Source: Pararhodobacter aggregans (GTDB lineage Bacteria; Pseudomonadota; Alphaproteobacteria; Rhodobacterales; Rhodobacteraceae). Taken from it: a stretch of 64,000 bases of DNA. Where the stretch lies: NCBI RefSeq assembly GCF_003075525.1, contig NZ_QDDR01000006.1, positions 186,001 through 250,000 of the forward strand, given 5' to 3'. Within the stretch, counting starts at the first letter, position 1. Every line of letters starts with the position of its first letter. Shown piece by piece: positions 41,094-51,052 of this stretch. The notes beneath the pieces were generated by a model. The model was given only the letters and a program-made list of their open reading frames with translations. It had not been told where the DNA came from and searched no databases. The translations under genes were made by a program, and so were the position numbers.

Positions 41094-41885
41094 TCAGCCC
41101 CGGTGCGCCCCTGCGGCGAGCGAGGCAACGAAGGACAGGATCTCGGCCACGGGCTTGCCCTCGCCGATTTCCTTGACGATGGCCGAGCCGACGACGCAGC
41201 CATCGGCGACGCTGGCGATGGCCTGGGCCTGTTCGGGCGTGGTGATGCCGAAGCCGACGATGACCGGCAGGTCCGTCGCCGCCTTGATCCGCGCCACCTC
41301 AGGGCCGACATCGCCCGCCTGTGCCGCCGCCGCCCCGGTGATCCCGGTGATCGAGACGTAATAGACGAAGCCCGAAGTGTTCTGCAGCACCTTGGGCAGG
41401 CGCTTGCCATCGGTGGTGGGCGTCGCAAGGCGGATGAAGTTCATCCCCGCCGCCTGCGCCGGCAGGCAGAGCTCGCTGTCTTCCTCGGGCGGCAGGTCGA
41501 CGACGATCAGCCCGTCGATCCCGGCCTCGACCGCCTCGGTCAGGAAGCGCTCGACGCCCCGGGCATAGATCGGGTTGTAATAGCCCATCAGCACGATGGG
41601 GGTGGTGTTGTCGGCCGACCGGAAGGCGCGGACCATGGCCAGCACCTTGTCCATGGTCATCCCGCCGTCGAGCGCCCGTTGACCGGCGCGCTGGATGGTC
41701 GGCCCGTCCGCCATCGGATCGGTGAAGGGCATGCCCAGCTCGATGACATCGACGCCCGCGCCCGGCAGGCCCTGCATCACCGCCAGCGAGGTCGCCTCGT
41801 CGGGGTCACCCCCCATCATATAGGCCACGAAAGCCTTTTTCCCCTCGGCCTTGAGACGGGCGAAAGTGTCGTCGATCCTGGTCAT
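41094..41885 (-). CDS. trpA: Tryptophan synthase alpha subunit
   Basis: 263 aa. Catalytic Glu and Asp lie in [20 protein letters not shown] (about 50-65). The phosphate-binding and loop segments [26 protein letters not shown] and [10 protein letters not shown], and the C-terminal [13 protein letters not shown], are all present. It cleaves indole-3-glycerol phosphate to indole for the beta subunit. trpB is not in the window on the adjacent side. Confidence 0.97.
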   Translation of the reverse strand: MTRIDDTFARLKAEGKKAFVAYMMGGDPDEATSLAVMQGLPGAGVDVIELGMPFTDPMADGPTIQRAGQRALDGGMTMDKVLAMVRAFRSADNTTPIVLMGYYNPIYARGVERFLTEAVEAGIDGLIVVDLPPEEDSELCLPAQAAGMNFIRLATPTTDGKRLPKVLQNTSGFVYYVSITGITGAAAAQAGDVGPEVARIKAATDLPVIVGFGITTPEQAQAIASVADGCVVGSAIVKEIGEGKPVAEILSFVASLAAGAHRG

Positions 41886-41944
41886 GGGGCCCCCCGTGAA
41901 TTGCGAGACAGGCCTCGCACGGAGCCGAGGGGGAAATCAAGGCC

Positions 41945-42352
41945 TCAGCGCAGGCCCGCGCTCTCCTTCATCACGATCCAATGGGTGCCGAAGCGGTCGC
42001 GCAGCATCCCGAACCCTTCGGAGAAGAAACTCGGCCCAAATGCATGGATCACATCGCCGCCCTGCAACAGCGCGTCATACCGCGCGCGGGCGTCCTCGAC
42101 GCTGGGCAGGGTGGCGGTGATGGTCACCGCCTTCTGCGGATCGCCCTCGACCCCCTCCGGGAAGTCCGAGGCCATCAGGGTGCCGCCCGCGATATCGAGC
42201 TGGGCATGGATGATGCGGGTGCTGTCGAACCCGGCGCCGGGGACTTCGTTGTAGCGCATCGCCTTGGCGGGCGGGGCGCCGAACACCTCGGCATAGTAGG
42301 CCAGCGCCTCGGCGCAGGTGCCCTGGAAATGGATATAGGGATGTAGGGGCAT
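41945..42352 (-). CDS. VOC-superfamily protein (PhnB/glyoxalase-like)
   Basis: 135 aa from ATG 42352. Typical PhnB/YjdN-like start '[24 protein letters not shown]' and end '[16 protein letters not shown]', with an internal 'MASDFPEG' block. The vicinal-oxygen-chelate fold is clear; metal ligands are not obvious, so catalysis is uncertain. The gene is transcribed convergently toward trpA's upstream side and divergently from glsA. Confidence 0.85.
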   Translation of the reverse strand: MPLHPYIHFQGTCAEALAYYAEVFGAPPAKAMRYNEVPGAGFDSTRIIHAQLDIAGGTLMASDFPEGVEGDPQKAVTITATLPSVEDARARYDALLQGGDVIHAFGPSFFSEGFGMLRDRFGTHWIVMKESAGLR

Positions 42353-42448
42353 GGGTTCCTCCGGCTTTTCGGCCAGCCTGCGGCGGGGCAGGGCAGCTGG
42401 CAAGGGAAACCCGTGGCCAGCGGCCTGCCACTGGCGTATCACCGCCCG

Positions 42449-43387
42449 ATGACCGAGCTTGACCTGCCGATGATCGTTACCGAAATCGCCGCCGAACTGG
42501 CGGCCGAGACCGAGCGCGGCCAGGTCGCCGATTACATCCCCGAACTGGCCCGCGTGAACCCCGGCCAGTTCGGCCTGGCGCTGGCCCTGCCCGACGGACG
42601 GGTGATCGCCGCGGGCGATACCGAGGTGCCGTTCTCGATCCAGAGCGTGTCCAAGGTCTTTACCCTGGCGCTGGCGCTGGGGCGGCATGGCGACCGGGTG
42701 TGGGAGCGGGTCGGGCGCGAGCCCTCGGGCGATCCCTTCAACTCGATCGTCCAGCTGGAATACGAGAAGGGGCGCCCCCGCAACCCCTTCATCAACGCCG
42801 GCGCCATCGCCGTGACCGATGCGCTGCTCTCGTCCTATGCCCCGCGCGAGGCTCTGGGCGAGATCCTGCGCTTCCTGCAATATCTGGCGGGCGACGACGA
42901 TATCGCCATCGACCCGGCGGTGGCGCGCTCCGAACAGGAGACCGGCTTTCGCAACGTGGCACTGGCCAATTTCATGCGCGGCTACGGCGTTCTCAGCGGC
43001 GAGCCGGCCAAGGTGCTGGGCGTCTATTTCCACCATTGCGCCATCGCCATGTCGGTGCGGCAACTGGCCCGGGCCGGGCGATTCCTGGCCTTCGACGGGC
43101 GGCTCTCGCCCCATGGGCCGCGCGCCGTCTCCTCGCGCATGGCGCGGCAGATCAACGCCCTGATGCTGACCTGCGGGCATTACGACGGCTCGGGCGAATT
43201 CGCCTTCCGCGTGGGTCTGCCGGGGAAAAGCGGGGTGGGCGGCGGGATTCTGGCCGTGGCGCCGGGGCAGGCCTCGATCGGCTGCTGGTCGCCGGGGCTG
43301 AACGCGGTCGGCAATTCGCTGCTGGCCTCGCGCGCGCTGGAGCGGCTGGCCGAGCGCACCGGCTGGTCGGTCTTCACCGCGCGTTGA
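42449..43387 (+). CDS. glsA: Glutaminase
   Basis: 312 aa from ATG 42449. Serine-dependent beta-lactamase-like fold with catalytic Ser-x-x-Lys in [10 protein letters not shown] (about residue 60), '[15 protein letters not shown]', 'NFMRGYGVL' and 'GVGGGILAV'. Converts glutamine to glutamate and ammonia. The upstream frame from 42413 is not supported by the family start. Confidence 0.94.
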   Translation: MTELDLPMIVTEIAAELAAETERGQVADYIPELARVNPGQFGLALALPDGRVIAAGDTEVPFSIQSVSKVFTLALALGRHGDRVWERVGREPSGDPFNSIVQLEYEKGRPRNPFINAGAIAVTDALLSSYAPREALGEILRFLQYLAGDDDIAIDPAVARSEQETGFRNVALANFMRGYGVLSGEPAKVLGVYFHHCAIAMSVRQLARAGRFLAFDGRLSPHGPRAVSSRMARQINALMLTCGHYDGSGEFAFRVGLPGKSGVGGGILAVAPGQASIGCWSPGLNAVGNSLLASRALERLAERTGWSVFTAR

Positions 43388-43426
43388 CCCCTTGCACGCC
43401 GCCGCGCGACGGGGCATCAGGGGCGC

Positions 43427-43837
43427 ATGGACTGGGTCAAGATCATCCACATTCTCTGCGTCATGGGCTGGATGACCTCCATCTTCGCCGTGCCGCGCGC
43501 GCTGATCTACTGGAAGCGGGCCGCGGCCGAGGGGGCACCCGGCCAGATCGGCGAGCTGACCTTCCGGCTGTACCGCTTTTCCTCGGGTCTGGGCGTCATC
43601 GCCGCGCTGACCGGGCTGTGGCTGGCCTGGTCGGTCTGGAGCTTCGCGCCCTGGACGCATCTGAAGATCACCCTCGTCCTGCTGCTGGCCCTGCATTACG
43701 TCTGGACCGGCCGGATGCTGGCCCGCGCGCGCCGTGGCGAATTCCGCGAAAGCGACCGCTTCCTGCGCATCTTCAACGAGGTCAGCGTGATCGGCGTGAT
43801 CGCCATCCTCTGGGTCGTGGTGGTGAAACCCTTCTGA
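43427..43837 (+). CDS. CopD/HemJ-like four-helix membrane protein
   Basis: 136 aa, four transmembrane helices. The start '[27 protein letters not shown]' places His8 as in HemJ/CopD-type haem-binding membrane proteins, and '[11 protein letters not shown]...[16 protein letters not shown]' has a second His pair. HemJ proteins oxidise protoporphyrinogen IX; whether this is the main HemJ or a paralogue is undecided. Just downstream of glsA and 60 bp before ychF. Confidence 0.7.
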   Translation: MDWVKIIHILCVMGWMTSIFAVPRALIYWKRAAAEGAPGQIGELTFRLYRFSSGLGVIAALTGLWLAWSVWSFAPWTHLKITLVLLLALHYVWTGRMLARARRGEFRESDRFLRIFNEVSVIGVIAILWVVVVKPF

Positions 43838-43897
43838 GGCTTGCCCGCCGGGCGCCTTCGCCCTAGAAGCGGCGCGAATGTGGCGCCGGAGGGAATG

Positions 43898-44995
43898 ATG
43901 GGCTTCAAGATGGGCATCGTGGGTCTGCCGAATGTCGGCAAGTCGACCCTCTTCAACGCGCTGACCAGGACGGCGGCGGCGCAGGCCGCGAACTTCCCCT
44001 TCTGCACCATCGAGCCCAATGTGGGCGAGGTGGCGGTGCCGGACGCGCGGCTCGACACGCTGGCGGCGATTGCGGGCTCGAAGCAGATCATTCCCACGCG
44101 GATGACCTTCGTCGATATCGCGGGGCTGGTGCGCGGCGCGTCCAAGGGCGAGGGGCTGGGCAACCAGTTCCTGGCCAATATCCGCGAATGCGACGCCATC
44201 GCCCATGTGCTGCGCTGCTTTGAAGACGGCGACATCACCCATGTCGAGGGGCGCATCGACCCGGTGGCCGATGCCGAGACCATCGAAACCGAGCTGATGC
44301 TGGCCGATCTGGAGAGCATCGAGCGGCGCCGGGCGAACCTGGCGCGCAAGCTCAAGGGCAACGACAAGGAAGCGGCCGATCAGGACCGCCTGCTGGCCGT
44401 GGCGCAGAAGGCGCTGGAAGACGGCAAGCCTGCGCGCTCGGTCACCGTGTCCGAGGACGACCAGAAAGCCTGGCGGATGCTGCAATTGCTGACCTCGAAG
44501 CCGGTGCTTTATGTCTGCAACGTCGAGGAAAGCTCGGCCGCGTCGGGCAACGCCCAGACCGCGCGGGTCGAGGCGATGGCCAAAGGGCAGGGCGCGGGCG
44601 TGGTGGTGATCTCGGCCCGGATCGAGGAAGAGATCAGCCAGCTCGACGCCGAAGAGGCCGAGATGTTCCTCTCGGAGATGGGGCTGGAGGAGGCGGGCCT
44701 CGACCGGCTGATCCGCGCGGGCTACGACCTCTTGGGCCTGCAGACCTATTTCACCGTCGGCCCCAAGGAGGCGCGCGCCTGGACCATCCACAAGGGGACG
44801 CTGGCACCGGCTGCGGCTGGGGTGATCCACGGCGATTTCGAGAAGGGCTTCATCCGCGCCGAAACCATCGCCTATGCCGATTATGTGGCGGGCAAGGGCG
44901 AGAGCGGGGCCAAGGAAGCCGGCAAGTTCCGCGTCGAAGGCAAGACCTATGAGGTCAAGGACGGCGACGTCCTGCATTTCCTGTTCAACGCCTGA
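43898..44995 (+). CDS. ychF: Redox-regulated ATPase YchF (Obg family)
   Basis: 365 aa from ATG 43898 (43895 also possible). P-loop [12 protein letters not shown]3 [14 protein letters not shown], base-specificity NVEE in place of NKxD (ATP preference), then a coiled-coil insert and a C-terminal TGS-like domain ending '[13 protein letters not shown]'. It binds ribosomes and is linked to stress responses in other bacteria. Very conserved housekeeping gene. Confidence 0.97.
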   Translation: MGFKMGIVGLPNVGKSTLFNALTRTAAAQAANFPFCTIEPNVGEVAVPDARLDTLAAIAGSKQIIPTRMTFVDIAGLVRGASKGEGLGNQFLANIRECDAIAHVLRCFEDGDITHVEGRIDPVADAETIETELMLADLESIERRRANLARKLKGNDKEAADQDRLLAVAQKALEDGKPARSVTVSEDDQKAWRMLQLLTSKPVLYVCNVEESSAASGNAQTARVEAMAKGQGAGVVVISARIEEEISQLDAEEAEMFLSEMGLEEAGLDRLIRAGYDLLGLQTYFTVGPKEARAWTIHKGTLAPAAAGVIHGDFEKGFIRAETIAYADYVAGKGESGAKEAGKFRVEGKTYEVKDGDVLHFLFNA

Positions 44996-45066
44996 CGGGA
45001 GCGGTTTCGCCCTCGGTTCCCTCGGGCGACCGGAACCGGGGGGCTGCCGCCCCCCGGACCCCCCGC

Positions 45067-45176
45067 TTCAAGGGGAGCACGCTCCCCTTGAAAATCCCCG
45101 TGGATATTTGAGGAACGAAGAGGGGATTAGCGTTTCGTTAACCCGCATCTTTGTTCTGCAAATATCCCACGGGGGT
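45067..45176. repeat. Dispersed intergenic repeat A2
   Basis: A hairpin tcaaggggagc / gctccccttga (45067-45090) is followed by the ccccgtggatattt ... aaatatcccacgggg inverted repeat (45096-45176). Inner gaacgaag/ctttgttc and central gttaa match the copy at 35568-35680. The region 44996-45223 has no gene. Confidence 0.7.
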
Positions 45177-45223
45177 CCGGGGGTGTGAAACCCCCGGGGC
45201 CGCCACGGGCGCCGGGCGCCGGA

Positions 45224-45802
45224 TCAGGCGCCCATCGCCTCGCGCCAGTGCTTGCGGCAGAGGGAGACGTAGGTCTCGTTGCCGCCGATCTGGACCTGGG
45301 CGCCTTCCCTGATGGCGCGGCCTTCGGAATCCTGGCGGATCACCATCGTCGCTTTGCGGCCGCAATGGCAGATGGTCCGGACTTCGCGCATCTCGTCGGC
45401 GAGCGCCAGCAGGGCGGCGGAGCCGGGGAAGAGCTGGCCCTGGAAATCGACCCTCAGCCCGTAACACATCACCGGCACGCCCAGGTCGTCGACGACCCGG
45501 GCCAGGTCCCAGACCTGTGCTTTCGACAGGAACTGCGCCTCGTCGATGAAGATGCAGGCGCAGGGGCCGGTCTGCAGGCGGGTCGCGATCTTGGCGAAGA
45601 GGTCCTCGCCCGGCTCGAACGTGTCGGCGGGCGAGGCGATGCCGATCCTTGAGCCGATCTTGCCCTCGCCCGCCCGGTTGTCGAAGCGGGCGGTGACGAG
45701 ATAGGGCTCCATCCCCCGCTCGCGGTAGTTATGGGCGGCCTGCAAGAGGATCGTCGACTTGCCGGCGTTCATGGTCGAATAGTGGAAATAGAGCTTGGCC
45801 AT
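45224..45802 (-). CDS. tdk: Thymidine kinase
   Basis: 192 aa. P-loop STMNAGKSTILLQ (residues 9-21), Walker-B-like CIFIDEAQFL and zinc ligands (CHCGRKA and a late LCRKHW) match bacterial type-II thymidine kinases. Phosphorylates thymidine in nucleotide salvage. ATG 45802 is at the family start. Confidence 0.96.
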   Translation of the reverse strand: MAKLYFHYSTMNAGKSTILLQAAHNYRERGMEPYLVTARFDNRAGEGKIGSRIGIASPADTFEPGEDLFAKIATRLQTGPCACIFIDEAQFLSKAQVWDLARVVDDLGVPVMCYGLRVDFQGQLFPGSAALLALADEMREVRTICHCGRKATMVIRQDSEGRAIREGAQVQIGGNETYVSLCRKHWREAMGA

Positions 45803-46067
45803 GGCCGGGTGATAGCGCGGGTCGGGCGGGGTGGGAACCCGATTCTTGCGGCTGCTGCCCCGCTGTCTTACGCGTGGGACTTGGCTTCCAGTTCAGCGAT
45901 TTCAAGGGCTTGATGGCAGGCGTTCGGGAAATCGCAGGAAAGGCCCCCGTGCAGCGCCTTCCAGCCACCCGGCCCGGCGCCTGTCCTTGCGGGCGGGCGC
46001 GGCGTGTTGGCCCTTGCGGGAGGCCTGCGGTTCTGTCTTTGCTGGGGGCCTGTACAGGAGCCCCCTC

Positions 46068-46697
46068 ATGGATCTGCATCTCTGGTTTGCCTTTGTCGCC
46101 GCTTCAATAGTCCTTCTGCTCATCCCGGGGCCGACGGTTCTGCTGATCCTGAGCTACGCCCTGAGCCAGGGACGGCGGGTGGCACTGGCCACGGTTGCCG
46201 GGGTCACGCTGGGGGATTTTCTGGCGATGAGCGCCTCGCTGATGGGGCTGGGGGCGCTGGTCCTGGCCTCGGCCACGCTGTTCACGGTGCTGAAATGGGT
46301 GGGCGCGGTCTATCTGGTCTATCTGGGCGTGCAGCTCTGGCGCAGCGCGGGTCGCGGTGCGGCGCTGGGCGCTCTGGACGAGACCGCCGCCTTGCCCGCC
46401 CGCGCGGTCTTCGGCCATGCGGCGCTGGTCACGGCGCTGAACCCGAAAAGCATCGCCTTCTTCGTGGCCTTCGTGCCGCAATTCGTCGATCCGGCGGCGC
46501 CGCTGCTGCCGCAATTCGCCATCCTGATCGCCACCTTCGTGGGGCTCGCCGGGCTCAACACCCTGGCCTATGCGCTGCTGGCCGACCGCATGCGGGCCAA
46601 GATCGGGCGGCCCGGGGTCATCGCCGGGTTGTCGCGGGCGGGGGGTGTGGCGCTGGTCGGCATGGGCGTGATGACGGCGGCGCTGCGCCGGGCCTGA
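46068..46697 (+). CDS. LysE/RhtB family exporter
   Basis: 209 aa with about six helices. LysE signature 'LIPGPTVLLILSYALSQGRR' in helix 1, 'KWVGAVYLVYLGVQLWRS' and 'TALNPKSIAFFVAFVPQFVD' are typical of amino-acid/homoserine-lactone exporters. ATG 46068 has a caggag site. The 265 bp upstream (45803-46067) contain nothing recognisable. Confidence 0.92.
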   Translation: MDLHLWFAFVAASIVLLLIPGPTVLLILSYALSQGRRVALATVAGVTLGDFLAMSASLMGLGALVLASATLFTVLKWVGAVYLVYLGVQLWRSAGRGAALGALDETAALPARAVFGHAALVTALNPKSIAFFVAFVPQFVDPAAPLLPQFAILIATFVGLAGLNTLAYALLADRMRAKIGRPGVIAGLSRAGGVALVGMGVMTAALRRA

Positions 46698-46760
46698 GGC
46701 GCTTGCCCGGTCGCGCGGGGTTTGGCAGGCTGGGGCTTTCTTTGCCCCCAGAGGTCTTTC

Positions 46761-47921
46761 ATGCGCCGGTTTTCCCTCGTTCTGGCCCTGAGCCTGATAT
46801 TGCCCCACGCGGCCCGCGCCGAGGATACCCCCTCGGGCATCTTCGGTCGTCCGGATGTGGCGTCCGATACGGCGGCGTTTCGCGCCATGTTGCACCGGAT
46901 CCCGGCGCTGATGGTCAGCCCCGGCGTGACCGGGGCCGAGATCGGCTTCGGCGATCTGGCCGCGGCAAGGGGCCTGCCCGGGCCGGTGCCACGTGGCAGA
47001 TTGCCGGCCGAGACACTCAGCGCGGCGCGGGCCATGCCGCCCGGCTCGCTGGTCGAGGCGCTGGGCTTTCCCGCCGGTGAGTGGCGGGCCCGGGTGGGCT
47101 TTGCCCCGGCCGATATCGAGCAGGTGATCCTTTACGGGGCGCCGCCCCTGCTGGGCGGGGTCTACCGGCTGGCGCCGGGGATCGCGGCCGGGGTGCCCGC
47201 GGCGCTGGAGGCGCAGGGCTATGCCCCCGCCACCGAGAGCGGGGTCGCGGCGCTGGCGGTCGGCGCCGACGGGCGGATGGATCTGGCGGCGCGCGCCCCG
47301 GCCGATCCGTTCCGCGGTCCGCTCGGCCGGTCATCACGGGTGCAGGTCGAGGGGGATCTGCTGCGCCACGGCAGCACCTGGCCGATGCTCGGCGCCTTGC
47401 AGGGGGCCGGGGCGGCCTCGGCGCGCGATGAGCCGTTGATGGCGGCGATGGTCGGCATGCTGGAGGGGCTGGATCGCGGGGTCTTGCTCAGGGCCTATCT
47501 GGTGCCCGATGCCATGGCGCTGTCGACGGGCGACCCGGTGGCGGCGGTGACCGGGGGCGGGGCGGGCGGCTCGGTCCTGGTCTGGCATTCGCTTCTGCTG
47601 GCGGATTTCTCGACCGGGGCCGAGGCGACGGCGGCGCTGGTCCTGAGCCTGAACTGGCCCGAGAGCGAGGCGCTGGAGGGTCTGGTCCAGCCGGTGGAGC
47701 GGCTCTGGCAGGAGGGGGTGACGCGCAGCGGCGCGAGTTTCGCCTCGATGCTGGGCGAGGATGTCGAGGTCGAGGCGCGGCGGGGCCCCGGCGGGATGGT
47801 GCTGTTGCGGCTGGTGGTGACAGGGCCGGTTGCGCAGAGCGTGGCGGGGCTGGCGGTGAACCGCGGGTTCGACGCGATCTATCGGGCGGTGATGATGCGG
47901 GAGTTGGTGTTCCTGCCGTGA
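46761..47921 (+). CDS. Exported hypothetical protein
   Basis: 386 aa from ATG 46761 (gaggt site). Sec signal peptide MRRFSLVLALSLILPHAARA, then an Ala/Gly-rich mature domain without recognised motifs. Helix/strand segments such as 'IEQVILYGAPPLLGGVY' and 'AALVLSLNWPES' suggest a folded periplasmic protein. No neighbour gives a clue. Confidence 0.7.
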   Translation: MRRFSLVLALSLILPHAARAEDTPSGIFGRPDVASDTAAFRAMLHRIPALMVSPGVTGAEIGFGDLAAARGLPGPVPRGRLPAETLSAARAMPPGSLVEALGFPAGEWRARVGFAPADIEQVILYGAPPLLGGVYRLAPGIAAGVPAALEAQGYAPATESGVAALAVGADGRMDLAARAPADPFRGPLGRSSRVQVEGDLLRHGSTWPMLGALQGAGAASARDEPLMAAMVGMLEGLDRGVLLRAYLVPDAMALSTGDPVAAVTGGGAGGSVLVWHSLLLADFSTGAEATAALVLSLNWPESEALEGLVQPVERLWQEGVTRSGASFASMLGEDVEVEARRGPGGMVLLRLVVTGPVAQSVAGLAVNRGFDAIYRAVMMRELVFLP

Positions 47922-47934
47922 GGATCGGGCGCGG

Positions 47935-48152
47935 GGCGGGATGAAATCCCACCCCACGGGGGGCGGTCGCGGTGCGTGCGAGCACGCACCCTACGAAGGG
48001 GGGATGGAGGCCTCACCATGGGCGGGCATGGTCCCCTCGGGCGCGCGTGGGGTGGGATGCGATCCCGCCCAACGGGGGGCGTTGGTAGTCGCGGTGCGTG
48101 CGAGCAGCCTACGGGCGCGACGGGTGGGGTAGGGTGTGTGCTTGCACGCACC
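47935..48152. repeat. REP-like palindrome cluster 2
   Basis: gcgggatgaaatcccac (from about 47936), ggtgcgtgcgagcacgcacc (47971-47990), ggtgggatgcgatcccgcc (48051-48069) and ggtgtgtgcttgcacgcacc (48133-48152), between an exported-protein gene and xerD. Same families as the clusters at 38111 and 60038. Confidence 0.7.
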
Positions 48153-48178
48153 GTGACCGTACCCATCCCCCCGGTCCG

Positions 48179-49114
48179 TTACTCCTTGGCCAGCGGGTGG
48201 TGGTCCATGACCAGCTGGCGCAGGCGTTCGTCCAGGACATGGGTGTAGATCTCGGTCGTGCCGAGGTCGGCATGGCCCAGCAGCGTCTGGATCACCCGGA
48301 GGTCGGCGCCGCCCGCCAGCAAATGCGTGGCGAAGGCGTGGCGCAGCACATGCGGGCTGACGCGGGCGGGGTCGAGCCCGGCCTTGAGCGCGATCTCCTT
48401 GACCAGCCCGTGAAAGCGGATGCGGCTGAGATGGCCCTCGGCCCCCTTGGCCGGGAACAGGAAGCGCGAGGGCGGCTGGCCGCGTTTGCGGGCCGCAGCC
48501 TCGGCCCGGTCGCGGTGGTCGAGCCAGATGGCGGTCGCGGTGCGGGCGGGATCGGACAGCGGCACCAGCCGGTCCTTGCCGCCCTTGCCGCGGACCATGA
48601 CCATCTCGGGCGCGCCGCGCAGCGCGGCATCGGGCAGGCTGACCAGTTCGCTGACCCGCAGGCCGGTGGCGTAGAGCAGTTCGAACAGGCAGGCGTTGCG
48701 GGCCCGGGTCGCGGTATCGGCGCCATGATCGCGGGCGGTGTCCAGAAGGCGGGTGACCTCGGCCTCGCTCAGGGTGCCGGGCAGGCGCTGGCTGCGGCCG
48801 GGGCCGTCGATGCGCAGGGTCGGATTGTCGGCGCGCCAGCCCTCGTCATAGGCGAAGCGGTAGAATTGCTTGAGGGCGGACAGCCGCCGGGCGCGGGTGG
48901 CGCGCGACAGGCCTTCGGCGTCCAGCGCGACGAGATAGGCCTCGACCCGGTCGCGGTCGGCCTCGGACAGGGCGCTGGACTGGCTGGCGAACCAGTCGCT
49001 GGCGTGCATCAGGTCCCGGCCATAGGCCAGCAGCGTGTTGCGCGCGGCGCCGTTCTCGGCGGCGATGGCCTCGAGAAAGGTCGAGATCGCGCGCGGGTCG
49101 GGCGGGCAGGCCAT
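48179..49114 (-). CDS. xerD: Site-specific tyrosine recombinase XerD
   Basis: 311 aa. N-terminal SAM-like core-binding domain, then catalytic residues Arg in ATGLRVSELVSLP, Lys in the VRGKGGKDRLVPL hairpin, HVLRHAFATHLLAGG, LLGHADLGTTEIYTHV (His and Tyr nucleophile). It resolves chromosome dimers at dif with XerC. Its ATG overlaps the stop of the upstream exported protein gene (ATGA). Confidence 0.96.
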   Translation of the reverse strand: MACPPDPRAISTFLEAIAAENGAARNTLLAYGRDLMHASDWFASQSSALSEADRDRVEAYLVALDAEGLSRATRARRLSALKQFYRFAYDEGWRADNPTLRIDGPGRSQRLPGTLSEAEVTRLLDTARDHGADTATRARNACLFELLYATGLRVSELVSLPDAALRGAPEMVMVRGKGGKDRLVPLSDPARTATAIWLDHRDRAEAAARKRGQPPSRFLFPAKGAEGHLSRIRFHGLVKEIALKAGLDPARVSPHVLRHAFATHLLAGGADLRVIQTLLGHADLGTTEIYTHVLDERLRQLVMDHHPLAKE

Positions 49115-50715
49115 CAGCCGTTCCGTTCGAGGAGCAGGCTTTCCAGCGCCGTGCGCCGGGCGATATCCTCGAGCCCAAGGGCACGCAGGGCGCTCAGGCC
49201 CTCGGCCAGCAGACGCGGGTCGCCGGGGCCGCCCAGCGCGTTGAGGATGCGCAGGATTTCCTCGCCCAGACGGCCCTGGGCCAGACGCTCGGCCATCTCG
49301 GGCGGCAGCGGCGGTTCGGCGCCGAAAGCAAGCGCCACGGCGCCCGCGAGTTCGCCGGGCAGCGCGCCGCGGCTCTCGGCCGGGTCGAGGCCGCGGGCGA
49401 TGGCGGCGAGGAAGCGGCTGGCCGGATCGGCCGTCGCCGTGTCGAGGCCCAGCGCCACGGTTTCGTAATCGGGGGACAGCAGACCGATGCGGAAGGCCAG
49501 CGCCTGCGCCTCGCCGGTCAGGGTCAGCTGGCTGAGCGGCTGGGCAAAGAGCGCGGCCATCGCCACCTCCAGCTCGCCCGCCTGCACCAGCGGCCAGGCG
49601 GCCAGCAGGGCGGGGCCCGCGGCCTCGGCGTCGCCGTCGCGCAGCGCGGTGTCGAGGCGCTGGATGGCGCTGACCCGCTCCCAGATCCCGCCCGACGCCG
49701 CCGCGCGGCGCTCGGTATAAAGCCCCAGCAGCCGGTTGGGCGAGAGGGCGCCGACCCGGGTCAGCCGCTCGGCCGCCTCGATCTGGCTGCGCCAGCCCTG
49801 CAATCCGCGCAGATCGGCATGGGCATAGGCCACCGGCATCCCCAGCGAGGGCTGGGCATCGCCCACCGCCTCGCGCAGGCGCCAGGTCAGGGGATCGGGT
49901 GTGCCGGAGGGCGGTGGTAGCAGCGTGGGCGAGCCTTCGAGCGTTTCCTCGTCATGCAGGAATTGCGTGAGTAGCTCGGCCAGATAGGGGGCCATGCGAT
50001 GCTCGGCCAGGGTCGCGTCGAGCCGGGCCACCGCCCCCTCCCAATCGCCGGCGCGGGCCAGACAGAAGATCAGCGCCGCGTCATCCTCGATCGGCGGCTC
50101 GTTGCCGGTGATCGTGGTGCAGGCGCGGTCCTCGTCGCCCAGAAGCAGCGCGATGTCGAAGCGCCGGAGCCGCAGCACCGGGACCGGCGAATCGAGCGTG
50201 TCGAGCAGCGCCGCCGCCTGATCGAGGGCGCCGAATTCGACCAGCTTGTCGATCCGGGCCAGCAGGAAATCGGGCGCCGCGGCCGGGGTCGTGTCGGGCA
50301 GGGGGGCGTTGAACTCGGCCAGGAGCAGCCGGTGCGACAGGTCCCTCAGCGCCGGCAGCATGTCGGCCGGCAGGTCGTTGATCTGCCCCGCCAGCGTGCG
50401 GGCGGGCGTCGGCCCCCAGAGCGTGGCGGGCAGCCCCACGCGCGCGGCGGGGAAAAGGCCCACGGCCTCGGGCCTGAGCGCGTCGAGCGCGCGGACCGAG
50501 ATCGCCACATCCCGCGCGGTCAGCGGCGGCGTCACCGGATAGGCCCCGGGCTCGCCCGCGTTCTGGCCGCGGCGCAGCCAGTCGATGGCGGAAAGCGGCG
50601 TCACCTCCTGCGCGGCGAGCGGCGTGGCCACCATCAGGGCCAGTGCCAGCCACGGCCCGGTTCCCCCGGCCGTCCGGCGGGGTGATTCGGGTCTGGAAAG
50701 GGGACGCCTGTGCAT
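49114..50715 (-). CDS. Exported helical-repeat hypothetical protein
   Basis: 533 aa. The N-terminal signal (about residues 20-36, PWLALALMVATPLAAQ) is followed by an all-helical, Ala/Leu-rich protein with TPR-like repeats ('ALDQAAALLDTLDSP', 'GDWEGAVARLDATLAEH', 'GELEVAMAALFAQP'). No catalytic motif. Translationally coupled to xerD by a 1-bp overlap. Probably a periplasmic or envelope scaffold conserved in the family; function unknown. Confidence 0.75.
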   Translation of the reverse strand: MHRRPLSRPESPRRTAGGTGPWLALALMVATPLAAQEVTPLSAIDWLRRGQNAGEPGAYPVTPPLTARDVAISVRALDALRPEAVGLFPAARVGLPATLWGPTPARTLAGQINDLPADMLPALRDLSHRLLLAEFNAPLPDTTPAAAPDFLLARIDKLVEFGALDQAAALLDTLDSPVPVLRLRRFDIALLLGDEDRACTTITGNEPPIEDDAALIFCLARAGDWEGAVARLDATLAEHRMAPYLAELLTQFLHDEETLEGSPTLLPPPSGTPDPLTWRLREAVGDAQPSLGMPVAYAHADLRGLQGWRSQIEAAERLTRVGALSPNRLLGLYTERRAAASGGIWERVSAIQRLDTALRDGDAEAAGPALLAAWPLVQAGELEVAMAALFAQPLSQLTLTGEAQALAFRIGLLSPDYETVALGLDTATADPASRFLAAIARGLDPAESRGALPGELAGAVALAFGAEPPLPPEMAERLAQGRLGEEILRILNALGGPGDPRLLAEGLSALRALGLEDIARRTALESLLLERNG

Positions 50716-50721
50716 GATGGC

Positions 50722-50886
50722 TCAGCCCAGCCGCAGATCGACGGGCAGGCTGCGCGGTTCCGGCGGGTGGCTCAGGTCACCGAAATAGGCGAAGGCGACA
50801 AAGCCGATACCGCCGACCAGCACCAGAACCACCACCAGGCGGAACAGGTAACCAAAAAATCCAGGGCCGTCGTCGTATCGGGGCAT
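50722..50886 (-). CDS. 54-aa single-helix membrane protein
   Basis: Short gene with clean coding character. The start MPRYDDGPGFFGYLF is followed by a transmembrane helix (residues 16-36), then a Pro-rich tail ending SLPVDLRLG. It ends 7 bp before the start of the exported helical protein gene on the same strand, so the two are probably co-transcribed. Divergent from aroK. Unknown function. Confidence 0.75.
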   Translation of the reverse strand: MPRYDDGPGFFGYLFRLVVVLVLVGGIGFVAFAYFGDLSHPPEPRSLPVDLRLG

Positions 50887-51052
50887 GGGGGCTCGGTCCT
50901 CGTCTCTTTGTTTCGTCGGTCGCGCTGACGTGCTGCGACCGTTCGCGGTGATTTATAACTGGAACTCGGCGCGAGTTCACGCCATTCAGGGGCGCGCAGC
51001 GAAAAATCGCCAGCTTGTGATCCGCCTGGGGGAGGGCGGCAGGGAATTGCCG

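Noticed and set aside
41945-44977. 1010-codon minus-strand frame
   Set aside because: Only 41945-42352 (VOC protein) is supported. The remainder is antisense to glsA, the HemJ-like gene and ychF.
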